The notes beneath the pieces were generated by a model. The model saw only the letters and a list, made by a program, of their open reading frames with translations. It did not search any database and was not told the DNA's origin. DNA of 64,000 bases from Phialemonium atrogriseum. Lineage: Eukaryota; Ascomycota; Sordariomycetes; Cephalothecales; Cephalothecaceae. The stretch lies in NCBI RefSeq assembly GCF_030411735.1, contig NW_026848153.1, positions 496,001 to 560,000 on the forward strand. Reading direction: 5' to 3'. Below are positions 36,701 through 46,560 of the stretch, in pieces (position 1 is the stretch's first letter; every line of letters begins with the position of its first letter). The position numbers and the translations under genes are program-made.

Positions 36701-38866
36701 CGGCTCGAGAATGAAGATATGGAGCAGCTGGCCGGAGACGACGACGCTTACCAGACCCCACGGGCATCCATGGCGGGGAAGCGGTCATCCGATTTTACAT
36801 CTGGCGACGATCTGTACGACGGCCTGGTGGACGAGAGGTTGGCTGTGAATGAGGGAGCCGTCTTTGAGCGCTGCTTCCAACACATTGACGACTTCGCCTC
36901 GGAAGGCCTGCGAACCCTGCTTTTTGCCTATCGGTACCTGGAAGAGGACGACTACAAGAAGTGGAAACCCATTTACCAAGAAGCGACCACCAGTCTGGTC
37001 AACCGCCAGGAACGTGTCGAGGCTGCAGCTGAGCTGATTGAGCAAGGCTTCGACCTTGCGGGCGTCACGGCTATCGAGGATAAGCTGCAGAAAGGCGTGC
37101 CGGAGACGATCGATAAGCTCCGTCGCGCCAACATCAAGGTCTGGATGCTGACGGGTGATAAGCGAGAGACGGCCATCAACATCGCACATTCGGCAAGGAT
37201 CTGCAAACCCTTCTCAGAGGTCTACATACTCGATGCCACCAAGGGCGATTTGCAGGAGAAGATCGCATCTACCTTGATCGACGTCGGCCGTGGCATGATC
37301 CCGCACTCGGTCGTTGTCATCGATGGGCATACACTCGGCGTGGTCGAGGAGGACGAGTCCCTCAAGATACTCTTTTACGATCTTGTAGCTCGTGTCGACT
37401 CGGTTATATGCTGTCGAGCATCGCCTTCGCAGAAAGCAACCCTGGTGAAATGTATCCGCAAGCAGGTGCCTTCCAGTCTCACTTTGGCCATCGGCGATGG
37501 AGCCAACGATATCGCCATGATTCAAGCGTCGCACGTTGGCATCGGCATCTCTGGCCGTGAGGGCCTCCAGGCTGCCCGCATCTCGGACTACTCGATCGCG
37601 CAGTTCAGGTTCCTGCAAAGGCTCCTCTTCGTCCACGGACGTTGGAACTACATCAGGACCGGCAAGTACATTCTCGGCACCTTCTGGAAGGAGGTCGTCT
37701 TCTATCTCGTCCAAGCACAGTACCAGCGGTACAACGGCTACACGGGGACGTCCCTCTTCGAACCTGCCAGCCTGACAGTCTTCAACACGCTGTTCACGTC
37801 GTTGCCGGTCATCCTGCTGGGTATATTTGAGCAGGATCTCCGCGCCGAAACGCTGCTGGCGGTGCCCGAACTGTACACCTTCGGGCAGAAGAACCTGGCG
37901 TTCAGCTTCAAGCTATATCTCTGGTGGATGTTCCTGGCCGCTAGCGAATCCATCCTGATCTATCACATCATCCACGGCATCTACGACTCTGCTCTCTTCA
38001 CCGCCGACACGACCATCTTCGCAATGGGCGCTCTCGCGTTCACTGTCTGCATCATCTTCATCAACTTGAAGATGCTTGTCCTCGAGATGCACAACCAGAC
38101 CATCATATCGTTGGTGGGGTTGATCCTCTCCGTGGGGGGTTGGTTCCTCTGGAACATCCTGCTGAGTCTAATCTACGCCCCGACGGCGGGGCCCTACATC
38201 GTCCGCGACGCTTTCCTGCAGAATTTCGGGCGCAAGGCAATATGGTGGCTCACGATGCTTGTGGCCCTGTTGGCCCCTATCGTGTTGGAGCTGACACTGG
38301 CTGCCGTAAGACGCATATTCAAGCCCAGAGACCGAGACCTGATGCAGGAACTCGAGCACGACGAGGGCCTCATGGACGTCATGAAGGAGCACGCCGCCGA
38401 GCGGGGGGAAGGGGAACCAGCAGCAGCAGCGGTGGTGATGCGAGAGGAGAAAACCGTCAGAGTGTTTCCCGCCAAGGGCGCCGAGCCCACCTCGGCCAAG
38501 ACGTCCATAACCGTCACCACCGCGGAGCTATCTCCGTGGGGGATGAGTGGGCCCGGCGGCGTCCATGGCAAGCGGGGGAGCAGACACTATGGGGACGAAT
38601 ACATACCCCCGCCGTTCGCGTCGCCCGCCGAAGAGCGCGAGGACCCGGTGGATGCGGTGGCCCGCGGCGATGTCGGTGGGGGGAAGGGGAAGTTGTCCCA
38701 GACCCCGACCCTGAGCCTAACCCCGACGAGGAGATGGTTCACCGACACGAAGAGGCCTGCCAGCGAGGACGTACAGTCTTACTTTTCCCAGAGCCCCATC
38801 GAGCTCCGGAGCCCCCCTCCGCCAGACGGACAGCAGAAGAAGCAGAGCGAATCTTCTAAGCCTTGA
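33725..38866 (+). CDS. DNF3: P4-ATPase phospholipid flippase, Dnf3-type
   Basis: One uninterrupted exon encodes 1,713 residues. The family core begins at YVTNFIRSSRYTLWNFLPKQLFFQF (TM1 follows). The actuator motif is D452-G-E-T. The phosphorylated Asp is D669 in DKTGT. The hinge motif TGDK is at about 1143-1146 and GDGAND starts near 1257. The C-terminal six spans run from about 1310 to 1530, before a 180-residue Pro/Ser/Glu-rich tail. Flippases move phospholipids from the outer to the cytosolic leaflet, usually with a Cdc50-family partner; Dnf3 acts in the late secretory pathway. The assignment rests on size, long termini and the phrase MRFRKMSVAGTAWLHDMD, characteristic of filamentous Dnf3 proteins. 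A basic Ser/Arg-rich insert of about 125 residues (about 904-1029) interrupts the nucleotide-binding domain. Confidence 0.92.
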   Translation: MAGNSRPDAAETLREQLEHLELQQEDAQPPRPSIQRTTSSARPQDRSTAGSAWLTPNDAHGASGRIRFSEELPRTRTENWSTSRPYATRASLHLDSQLYTIQSNVDDRKARGRSGQTQEKDGAAHAEASSSRSPGPTGPKDIRYSAADSYNQSPISPEHPRHHHLESFDRNFKDALFNAAETNVTLANYRDWLARQRERQRRWTGGPTWRIKARVAPLYQRYIVEGLLMQKPLPPSKDGRHVLVKPGLSRRTPQTDERTGKPYVTNFIRSSRYTLWNFLPKQLFFQFSKLANFYFLCIGIMQMIPGLSTTGTYTTIAPLMAFVAISMGKEGYDDYRRYKLDKVENRKDAWVLDPDGQAKPAPGTGTRGLKEVFRIKSDTPDTDADADAEMTELQGISGPGDEARSWSKVQWRDIRVGDIIRLRRDEDVPADIVLLHATGPNGVAYIETMALDGETNLKSKQACPLLADSCKTLSGLSSCGATVVSEDPNLDLYNFEGRATVNGQTMPLTMNQVVYRGSTLRNTNHAIGLVINSGEECKIRMNAHKNAHAKAPVIQSIINRIVLLLVFFVIMLSFGCTIGNELWKSDYKPRAWYLDGAGVPFKEIIIAFIIAFNTLIPLSLYVSLEIIKLGQFFLLHDVEMYDPVTDTPMAANTTTILENLGQVSYVFSDKTGTLTENVMRFRKMSVAGTAWLHDMDLQREAEEKARKQEAEESETTKGKQKQEGETHTIQSPVRATGGDRYPRYNAEDQDKGNQPRTSSASQWRSTARPTHAQPILKTEDFIQYLRLKPHTTFSRKARHFILCIALCHTCLPETDGDGDVAFQAASPDELALVEAARDLGYLLIDRPPQSMKLQFRDFDDSTTTKTYEVLDVIEFSSKRKRMSIIIRMPDGRICMFTKGADSAILPRLKLSGLAAQKASAVEHRASKRKSVEQGKALQRRSTQRNTRDSIHLARAASGLSHRRSGLRPRSAKRSTSMNRRSLVTDEVDSWLTRLENEDMEQLAGDDDAYQTPRASMAGKRSSDFTSGDDLYDGLVDERLAVNEGAVFERCFQHIDDFASEGLRTLLFAYRYLEEDDYKKWKPIYQEATTSLVNRQERVEAAAELIEQGFDLAGVTAIEDKLQKGVPETIDKLRRANIKVWMLTGDKRETAINIAHSARICKPFSEVYILDATKGDLQEKIASTLIDVGRGMIPHSVVVIDGHTLGVVEEDESLKILFYDLVARVDSVICCRASPSQKATLVKCIRKQVPSSLTLAIGDGANDIAMIQASHVGIGISGREGLQAARISDYSIAQFRFLQRLLFVHGRWNYIRTGKYILGTFWKEVVFYLVQAQYQRYNGYTGTSLFEPASLTVFNTLFTSLPVILLGIFEQDLRAETLLAVPELYTFGQKNLAFSFKLYLWWMFLAASESILIYHIIHGIYDSALFTADTTIFAMGALAFTVCIIFINLKMLVLEMHNQTIISLVGLILSVGGWFLWNILLSLIYAPTAGPYIVRDAFLQNFGRKAIWWLTMLVALLAPIVLELTLAAVRRIFKPRDRDLMQELEHDEGLMDVMKEHAAERGEGEPAAAAVVMREEKTVRVFPAKGAEPTSAKTSITVTTAELSPWGMSGPGGVHGKRGSRHYGDEYIPPPFASPAEEREDPVDAVARGDVGGGKGKLSQTPTLSLTPTRRWFTDTKRPASEDVQSYFSQSPIELRSPPPPDGQQKKQSESSKP

Positions 38867-39571
38867 AGAGAGCTATGTTGATTTAAAGCTGTGGCGAAGG
38901 GTATCCGACATGTGATCTTTTCCTGCATATCTAAGCATCTGCGCACGCATCCAGCTCACGGATTTTGTATTTTGGAAGCAGGGAGTACTTGGGAACTTAG
39001 GGGAACGAACATGTCTGGCGTCTGATTTGGATTTTTTTACTCCGTAGAGGGTGACTTTTGGATATGATATCCCAGGCATGTTTCATGGTTGCATTCATTC
39101 ATAGGAGCAGTTAGAGACCACAAATTTGAGAGATATACATCACTATGGAATGCCGGACCAGTGAGCTGATCTTGACTTTCAATTACCAGAATCAACAAAC
39201 ACAGATGGAGGTCGATGACTAATGCGGGCTTCACTTCCCATGCTCTATGCAGGGCAGTATGAGACGGTCCGGGGACGGGATCTGCACTACACCGTGGCTC
39301 GGACGTATGTAACGTCTAGCCAAACGTCTAGCCCGGGGCACGTCCACCGCCTCCCCCAGAACCGTGGAGCCGACGAGTTATATGAAGTCCGACTCTCTCC
39401 TGCGGGCTACCGGACTGGCAAAAACATTGGGTTGGCAATCGCCAGGTCGTCTTCTCGATGGCTTCAGTACTGGTCCCGGGCTCGGACCGCATCGTTGCTG
39501 GCCTGAGACGAAGGTGGGGGGGCATCGCCGATGTTCGGAGCACCGGGGAGCTGCCGGCTGAGGATGACGCG
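38867..39571. other. Intergenic region between DNF3 and the PAQR gene
   Basis: No gene is recognised in these 705 bp. A near-tandem direct repeat of AACGTCTAGCC lies at 39311-39321 and 39323-39333, about 240 bp before the PAQR ATG, and could be a promoter element. Confidence 0.5.
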
Positions 39572-40964
39572 ATGGCGGAGAAGGGGGTCCGGTTGTTGCT
39601 GTGGACGGATCTGCGTGAGTGGACTGGGTGACTGAGTGACTGGCGATATATTTCTGCTTGAGGAGCATCGGCTAACCAGTGTTGTCTGGATTATAGCCCT
39701 ATGGCAGCAGTGAGTCCTTCCTTAGCGGTGCCTGAGGGGTGGCCTCGATGGAGAGCTGGCAGACGACTAACTGCAAGTTGTTGGTGGATAGACATGGAAG
39801 CGAGCTCATTCATACTGGGTATAGGTATGTCTTTCCCACATGTCAGGTCAGGTCGCAGGCACCTTGACTAACATCAGTCCGGGCAGGAGAGCTTGCGGCG
39901 ATGTCTGGGCGTGCATTCACAGCTGGACTTACATCCATAATGAGACTGGTAAGTGAACCCCCGTTATCATCCACGACCGGTTCTCAGTCCTCACTGAAAT
40001 AAATCAACAGTCAACATATACTCGCACATCATCGGAGCGTGTATATTCCTTGCTCTACCCCTTTATTTCTTCACCACTGAGGTCCCGCCACGCTTCGCCA
40101 TTGCAACATGGGTAGACGTCGCGGTCTGCAGCACTTACTTTGTAGGCGTGGCTATCTGCTTCGCCCTTTCGACCGCGTAAGTCAGCCCCTCGTCGAAAGA
40201 CTGTGTTGCCAGAGAGAGATCCTCCCAAGCAACCCCTTTCCTCCCTGCCCCCCTGACAGCCACCCAACCATGCCAACCCAACCCTTCCCAGCTTCCACAC
40301 CTTCATGTCCCACTCCGAACGCCTCTACCTCCTAGGCATGAAGCTCGACATCCAAGGCGTCCTCCTCCTAATGTGGAGCGCCACCGTCCCGCTCATCCAC
40401 CACAGCCTGCCTGTCAACGACGACAACGACGACCCAGGCGCCACCCCCCGACGCGCCGCCCACCTGGCAGCGACGACCCTCCTGGCCGCGGCCTGCTCGG
40501 CCGCCACGCTGCTGCCAAGCCTCAGCGGGCCGCGCCTCGGCGCCGCGAGGGCGGCCCTGTTCGCGGCATTTGGGGCCGGGAGCTTCGTCGCGCCCCTCGC
40601 GCACGGCGCCGTGCTGTGCGGTGGGCTGCGCCGGGTCGCGGGGCGGGTCGCGCTGCCGTGGCTGGGGGCTACGGCGGCGTGTAATGGGGTTGGCGCGGTG
40701 GCTTATATGGCCAAGGTGGGTTGCGCGTCTTTTCCCTCGTCTTACCTTCTTCTTATATAAAGGGGTTTGGAGTTGCTGGCTGACACTCAGGGGGCTGGTT
40801 GTGAGCAGTTCCCCGAGAAGTGGTTCCCCAGGCGGTTTGACCTTTTCGGGGCAAGTCACCAGATCATGCATGTCATGGTCGTCGCCGCGGCGCTCACCTA
40901 CACGAAGGCCGTGTTGGAGGCATTCGACTTTTTGCATGAGCATGGGGTACAGTGTGAGGCATGA
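39572..40964 (+). CDS. PAQR family (hemolysin III / Izh-AdipoR-like) membrane protein
   Basis: Seven exons: 39572-39614, 39697-39709, 39792-39824, 39887-39948, 40011-40176, 40292-40715 and 40809-40964, giving 298 residues. Exon 2 is only 13 nt and exon 3 only 33 nt; both are needed to read LWTDLPLWQQHGSELIHTGYR. The fourth exon gives RACGDVWACIHSWTYIHNET; the spacing of 16 residues between GYR and HNET equals that of adiponectin receptors. Metal-site motifs are complete: ExxxNxxxH (ETVNIYSH), SxxxH with distal D (STAFH...KLDIQG) and HxxxH (SHQIMH). Seven membrane spans fit. Family members bind zinc and act as ceramidase-like receptors or in sterol/zinc homeostasis; the ligand here is unknown. 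The ATG at 39572 is the likely start because the frame upstream is closed. Confidence 0.88.
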
Positions 40965-41563
40965 CAGCATGGGCAAGGCCTCCTGGGGCTTGTTTCCGTA
41001 GGTGGACAGCAATATCAGAAGAGCAGTTACGGGTGTCATGAGATAGGTAAAGGAATTGATCTACCCAATTGCGTCCTATGGAAGGAAGTATCTGTTGTTT
41101 ATTGTTCTCTAGAAACGACGGCATCAGCGGATTAGAGTTAGAGTGGCGAACTAGAATCTGAAGGTTTTATGACCTGTAAACCTACTTATTACCTACCTAG
41201 TTTGGAAGCGCACAGGGAATGCTCTAGGTTGAGAATCCCTGTTTATGCCAACCGCTTACCTATTGTTCGAATTGGATTCAATTGTCAGCTGGGACAATAG
41301 GGAGGCGAGAAGGCCTCGTCAAATGAACTCCGTCTCGTTGAATCGAAAGCTACCTAGTACATACATAATACATTACTGGGAATTCACTAATCGAGTAGGA
41401 ACGAACCCTCGCATTTTAGCGCCCGCCCGCGGGGACCCAGCCCCGGACAAACCCATTCAAATATACTGCTTGGCCATTTTCAGCCTCATCCGTCCCGCCA
41501 ACCTCGAATTCAGCCTCGCATCACACACGCAATTGCGTCGCTCGACTGCATCGCGTGTGCAAT
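40965..41563. other. Intergenic region between the PAQR gene and TAF6
   Basis: These 599 bp hold no recognised gene. Motifs of the CCTACCTAG type occur at 41192-41200 and 41350-41357. The AT-rich part should include the TAF6 promoter. Confidence 0.5.
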
Positions 41564-43039
41564 ATGGCAAATCCGGCACCAGAGGTGCCAAAGCTCCTCT
41601 GGAATCAGGAGAACGTGAAGGATGTCGCCGAGTCTGTGGGCATCACTCAGCTGAACGATGAAGCCCTGCGCTGCCTCTCCCAGGATGTCGAATATCGCAT
41701 CGGACAAGTCATCGTGGAGGCTCTCCGTTTTATGCGCGCCGGCAACCGCACTACCCTCACAGTCCAGGACGTCTCGCAGGCACTAAAGGTCCTCGACATC
41801 GAGCCGCTGTACGGATACGATTCGACACGGCCGCTTCGGTATGGGGAGGCGAGCCTTGGGCCCGGCCAGCCGTTATTCTATATCGAAGACGAAGAGGTGG
41901 ACTTTGAGAAGCTCATCAACGCTCCGTTGCCAAAGGTGCCACGAGATATTAGCTTTACTGGTAAGATCTACTTCCATTTCGCCCCGTCACAGGCCACTGC
42001 GCTTCCAGCGCTGACACATCTACTTCTAGCACATTGGCTCGCCATTGAGGGCGTCCAGCCATCCATACCGCAGAACCCCACAACGGCCGAGACCTCGTCA
42101 AAGGAGCTCCTACCCAAAGGACCCGGCGCAAACCCTGCCCTCTCCGCTCTTGCGGGCAACGACAATGTATCCTTCAGACCATCAGTCAAGCACGTCATCT
42201 CGAAAGAACTCATCCTCTACTTCGATAAGATACAGGCAGCGCTTCTGGACGACGACCCCGACGAAGAGAAGCTCCGTCTCCGAGCCGCGGCCCTGGAGTC
42301 GGTCCGATCCGACCCTGGCTTGCACCAGCTTCTCCCCTACTTCGTCAACTTCATCACCAGCCAAGTCACCCACCGCCTCGACGACATATTCGTGTTGCGT
42401 CAGATGATGGAGCTTGCCGAGGCGGTCATCGCGAACCCAAACCTCTTTCTGGACCCGTATGCCAGCGCCCTCTCAGCGCCGGTGCTGACATGCTTGATGA
42501 GTCGCAAGCTTGGCGGGACAGAGGACGGAACAGATACCATCCAAGAGCAGTACCGCCTCCGCGAGATGGCTGCCAGCCTGCTGGGTACAATTGCGAGGAA
42601 ATACAGCAAGTCGAACGCGATGCTGCGGCCCAAGCTCACCAGGACGTGCCTGAAGTATTTCCTGGATCCGACCCGCACCCCGGCAGTGCTCTTTGGCGCG
42701 ATCAGCGGCCTGTCCGCCACTGGCGGCCCTGAGGCGATAAGGGTGCTGGCCCTGCCCAACCTGAAGACCTTCGACTCGGGGATCCTGCAACCATTGAAAG
42801 AAAAGGGAGAGACCAGCGCTCTGGAATTTGAAGTGCTTGTCGGCGGTATTCTCAAGGCGATCAGCAGCCTGGTCGGAGGCACCGGGGCCGCCGTCACAAA
42901 TGGCATGAACGGCACCACGTCCTCGGGCGAGGCAGCCGAGCTGACCGAGTTCCTGGGCGACACCATTGGAGAGGGGGTCGCGCGGCTGGGAAACCACGCG
43001 CTGAACAGAGAGGTCCTGGATGCAAGGCAATTCGATTAG
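41564..43039 (+). CDS. TAF6: TFIID/SAGA subunit TAF6
   Basis: Exons 41564-41960 and 42030-43039 encode 468 residues. The intron (69 bp, GTAAGA to CTTCTAG) joins DISFTA to HWLAIEGVQP, as in the family. Residues 5-70 are a histone fold (ENVKDVAESVGITQLNDEAL, VEYRIGQVIVEALRFMRAG) that pairs with TAF9. The C-terminal half (from about residue 190) is the TAF6 HEAT-repeat domain (KHVISKELILYFDKIQAAL, LDDIFVLRQMMELAEAVIANP, RLREMAASLLGTIARKYSK). The protein scaffolds TFIID and SAGA, linking TBP loading and co-activation. The intron is a multiple of three and has no in-frame stop, so retention would insert 23 residues between histone fold and HEAT domain. Start chosen at the first ATG (AATATGG). Confidence 0.95.
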   Translation: MANPAPEVPKLLWNQENVKDVAESVGITQLNDEALRCLSQDVEYRIGQVIVEALRFMRAGNRTTLTVQDVSQALKVLDIEPLYGYDSTRPLRYGEASLGPGQPLFYIEDEEVDFEKLINAPLPKVPRDISFTGKIYFHFAPSQATALPALTHLLLAHWLAIEGVQPSIPQNPTTAETSSKELLPKGPGANPALSALAGNDNVSFRPSVKHVISKELILYFDKIQAALLDDDPDEEKLRLRAAALESVRSDPGLHQLLPYFVNFITSQVTHRLDDIFVLRQMMELAEAVIANPNLFLDPYASALSAPVLTCLMSRKLGGTEDGTDTIQEQYRLREMAASLLGTIARKYSKSNAMLRPKLTRTCLKYFLDPTRTPAVLFGAISGLSATGGPEAIRVLALPNLKTFDSGILQPLKEKGETSALEFEVLVGGILKAISSLVGGTGAAVTNGMNGTTSSGEAAELTEFLGDTIGEGVARLGNHALNREVLDARQFD

Positions 43040-43417
43040 GAGTCGACGTCTGCGACAAGCTCTAGCACAGTGGGACGATGATTGGTCTGGCATACCCAAT
43101 TCGGGCGAATGGCGTTTTTGAGTTGCTTGAGTTCGGGAAGGGGGGGTGTTGGTTAACTCAGCGAAACAACGTACTACATTTAGTACGAGAACTACTGGAA
43201 CAAACTTGCAAAGGTTGCATGCAGTACATATATCACAGTTATTTTGAGGCTTTCCACCAATTCCGCTGTGAACCTCCCTGGGTGCCCGAGTAGTCTATCC
43301 CGGTCCTCCAAGTTTGGCAACACTCCTCACATGGACGCAGTATAACCCCCCCGTTCCACCCTTCAGCCAGTTCCCCAGCCTGCACCACTTCCCCCTCTCG
43401 ACCTTCCCGCGCCCCTC
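43040..43417. other. Convergent region between TAF6 and SDHC
   Basis: These 378 bp separate two converging stop codons and should hold both 3' UTRs and terminators. No gene is recognised. Confidence 0.5.
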
Positions 43418-44149
43418 TTACAGGAACAGCAAGCCAACGGTGGTGACGACCGAGGCGCCCCAGATCATGTAACCCCCCTGGATGATGGTCTTCTTGGAGA
43501 AGCCGATGGCGAGGTCGTAGACAAGGTGCCTGATGCCGTTGTAGAAGTGGAAGACGAGCGGCCAGGCGGCGACGAACTTGACGCCCGTCTTGGCGGCGAC
43601 GGGCAGGGCGGCGAAGGCGGCGACCAGCGACTGGCTCTCGAGGTGCCAGCCCAACAGCGGCGCCGTCAGGTAGGCGGCCGCGTAGACGTACAGCGCCCCG
43701 CTCAGCCCGGCGCCCGTGAACCGCTGCCAGATGGAGCCGCCGAAGTAGGTCTGCTTCTTGTCGTAGATCTCCAGGTGCGGGCTGACGGGCCGAAGCAGCC
43801 GCTGCTGGTCCAGGATCGTGTTCCCCTCGTTTGGGGTGAGCTTCTGGGTTGTGACGGGGCTGTGAGAGGGGACTCGTTAGCTATCTGTGGTTCTGTGGGT
43901 AGGGTCGGGGGCGGAAGGGGGGGTGTTCGGGGGCAGGCAGGCATACCGGGATTGTGTGGCCGAGAGGTTTGATGCTAGTGCGGCTCTAACGAGGTTCTGG
44001 GTGAAGAAGGCGTTTGAAGGCTTGGTGGCAACTGGAGGCCGGGAGACATTAGGTGTCAGCGGGAGAGAGGTTTCCTAGGATTTTGCTTCATGATATCATT
44101 CCGACATACCTCGCCGAAGCGCCGTTGCGCCAACCCGTTGAGCAATCAT
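43418..44149 (-). CDS. SDH3: Succinate dehydrogenase cytochrome b560 subunit (SDHC)
   Basis: Exons (minus) 44149-44110, 44031-43947 and 43859-43418 encode 188 residues. Introns are 78 bp (GTATGT to CTCCAG) and 87 bp (GTATGC to TCACAG). The N-terminus MIAQRVGATALRRVATKPSN is a basic presequence. The mature part starts near LTPNEGNTILDQQRLLRPVSPHLEIY, the conserved family segment including the SPH motif. Three membrane spans follow; FHFYNGIRHLVYDLA carries the heme-ligand His and the ubiquinone-site residues. With SDHD it anchors the SDHA-SDHB dimer in the inner mitochondrial membrane and passes electrons to ubiquinone (complex II). A CCAAT box upstream (44348-44354) fits HAP control. Confidence 0.95.
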
Positions 44150-44985
44150 TGCGAACAGCCCGCGGCCTGAGAGTTAGTCCTCCGGAGGATATATTCGTGT
44201 GTGTACGCAGTCCGGACCGGTTGGGGAAGTCTCAATTGATGGCAGCTCCGATGAGATCAAGGAAGTCTGACGACGACGAGCATTGGATGTCCCGGTCGGA
44301 ACGGTAGTGAGCGACCACTTGAGCTTCGGCTCCTCGGCCCAGATCTGCCAATCAGACAATTGCAAATTACGATCAACTTTGCCTGTGACCGGCCACGTGA
44401 CATATCTGGCACCCACGGCCCACCATCAAAACCACTCGCAAATTTTGCGTTTCTGGTTCTTCTCCTCTTCTCATAATCATGAGTGTCTAACCATAGCATT
44501 GCTAAAGGACTCTATCCTGGTGAAGCGTGCACACGTGGTGAGCCGCCCTTGGGCGTCATAGAAACTCACAGAACAAATACTGGGAAAGGATCCTTCGTTA
44601 ATCACTATCGCCGGTTTCTCACCGTTCGGCGACTGTTTCATTTCTGAGATCTACATTTCGATTTTCGAGTCCCCAGTCTGTCCCAGGCTGGAGGGGCCGC
44701 CCGCTCTGATGCAAGTCATATTGTCGCGTTCAATGGCGTCCTGCCTGGCATTGATTGATTGCTTGACCGGACGAGGTCGGTGAACTCATTCTGTTTGTAT
44801 GCACATGGAACAGTCACCCTGGGTTGGCTGCCCAACGATCATGGTGCCAATGCCCCGTAAGTGAGCCCGGATATGAAGTGTGAGCCGTAATTTCAAGATG
44901 AGGACTTCTCATTCCGTCATGGCTCTATGATAATGTACAGATGTGGTTTCCCTCTCCCAATTCCGCTCAAACCCTCTCCGAGGGA
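44150..44985. other. Intergenic region: SDHC promoter and SF3A3 3' side
   Basis: These 836 bp carry CCAATCA at 44348-44354, about 200 bp upstream of the SDHC start, and CACGTG at 44394-44399. No gene is recognised; the right end should hold the SF3A3 3' UTR. Confidence 0.5.
44348..44354. promoter_or_regulatory. CCAAT box upstream of SDHC
   Basis: CCAATCA lies about 200 bp from the SDHC ATG. CCAAT is bound by the HAP/CBC complex, a known regulator of respiratory genes in fungi. A single short motif, so function is tentative. Confidence 0.35.
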
Positions 44986-46560
44986 TCAGAGCAGTCCTTG
45001 CTTCTGCAAGTCGTAGTAGACCTTTTCCGGCATGACATTCCCCTCGGCATCCTCCATCTGTACAACACTGCCATCATCCACCTTGGTCTTCTTCTGGTCC
45101 CGCTGGATTTTATCCCACAACCTCAGCGCCTCCGCGATATCCGTAATATCCCGGAAAAGGTGCGTGTTCGAGATTCCCAGGCACTTGAGGCCGTATATGT
45201 GCCTGCTCTCGTTGAAGTGCTTGTCAAAGGCCCGGCGGCCGCGATACACATAGTTCCCGCAGATCTCGCAGGGGAACTCAACGCCGAGGCCGTGCAATCG
45301 GTAGAGCCAGAACGGAATCGGCTTGCCATCCCATGCGAGGGGAAGCTTGAGGGGGTTATAGATCCTCTCCTCGCCGTTCTCCTCTTCCTCCTCCTCGGCC
45401 TCGCCATTCTCCTCAGCTATGCCAACTTCGTTGAAGATATTGTCCAGCTCCTGCGCCCGCTCCCGCTCCGTCATTCCTTGTCTCCGCTCCACGTTCACGC
45501 GCGTGTCATCCCGCTCCGTGCTCATGGCTCCTGAGAGCCTCTTCACTCTGTACTCCCTCTCTGCCACGGCGCGCTCCTTGAGACGGTGTGCAGAGGATTC
45601 AGGTGTGCCGTCCGCCGACGCAGCGGAGGCTTCCCGCCTCTTCTTCAGTTCCTCTGCAGCCTTGACGTGCTTGCGACCGTTAAGATGTCCCTTGTAGACG
45701 TTTTCGTTCTTGAAGTCCTTCTCACATGCGTCGCACCAGACTGCGTCCGGCGTGCTCAATGTTCTGTTTGTTCCACTTGGGATTGCAGCTGTTTCCAGCT
45801 GCCAGCCCTGGATCTCGTCCTTCTGCCAAGAGTCCTCAAACTCCTTGTCCCAGCTCGCAAACACCTTTTCGATATTCTCCAATGGTCGTGTTCTTCGCAT
45901 GAATGACTCGAGATATTCCATCAACTCGCCCACGTACTTGAAGTACTGGTCGGTCAACTTGTCGGATCGCTTCAATCCGCCCGCCACGGCGGCGAAATTG
46001 TCAAAGACTTCCAGGTATTGCAGGTAGGCGAGGCGTTTAACATTGGGTAGATTGAGATACGACTCGTGGCAGGCGTGCAGATCGAAGTAGCGGCCGTATG
46101 CCTCCTCGCCCGAGAACATGCTCTCAACGATGTACGGGACCTGGTCCTCGCCAGCCTTGCGAGGGCGGTACCGGATCTCGGAGTTTTCGGCCTGCTCATT
46201 TGCGTATCGTGAATGATGTTCCTTGACCTCGTTCACCTGGCGGTAGAATTCCTCGAAGGGGTCGCCGCTGCCAATCTGGAGGATTTCCTTGGATCGCACT
46301 CCCGACGCGTCTTCGTAGATGGAGAGGATTTCGGCCGATTGCTTCTGGATCTGGTCCAGGAGCTGGGAGACTTCATGATCGCGATTTAGGCGGGCACGAA
46401 TCTGAAGCGCGGTGGGTTAGCAGAATCCATGGGTATCGGTAGAGGGAGAAGGTGAGGGTCATGAACGTACATGCTTCGGCTCTTCACTGACACGATCAGC
46501 GATGCCTTGCTCGAGGCGCTCGAGGTCCTCATGGATATATCGCTGGTCCTCAACCAACAT
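44986..46560 (-). CDS. SF3A3: Splicing factor 3A subunit 3 (SF3a60/Prp9)
   Basis: Exons (minus) 46560-46471 and 46401-44986 encode 501 residues; the 69-bp intron (GTACGT to CTTCAG) is phase 0. The N-terminus MLVEDQRYIHEDLERLEQGI is the conserved SF3a60 start. FEEFYRQVNEVKEHH and FSGEEAYGRYFDLHACHESYLNL follow. A matrin-type C2H2 finger is in the middle (CDACEKDFKNENVYKGHLNGRKH). A second finger near the C-terminus (CEICGNYVYRGRRAFDKHFNESRH) precedes the diagnostic GLKCLGISNTHLFRDITDI. SF3a joins SF3b and U2 snRNA to form the 17S U2 snRNP that recognises the branch site. An acidic E-run lies near 45370-45420. It is divergent from FAL1 with 312 bp between ATGs. Confidence 0.96.

Noticed and set aside
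39871..39877. First AG (39877) as the normal acceptor of PAQR intron 3
   Set aside because: It lies only a few bases after the branch site and gives GYSPGRR, three residues longer than family spacing. The AG at 39886 gives the exact spacing.
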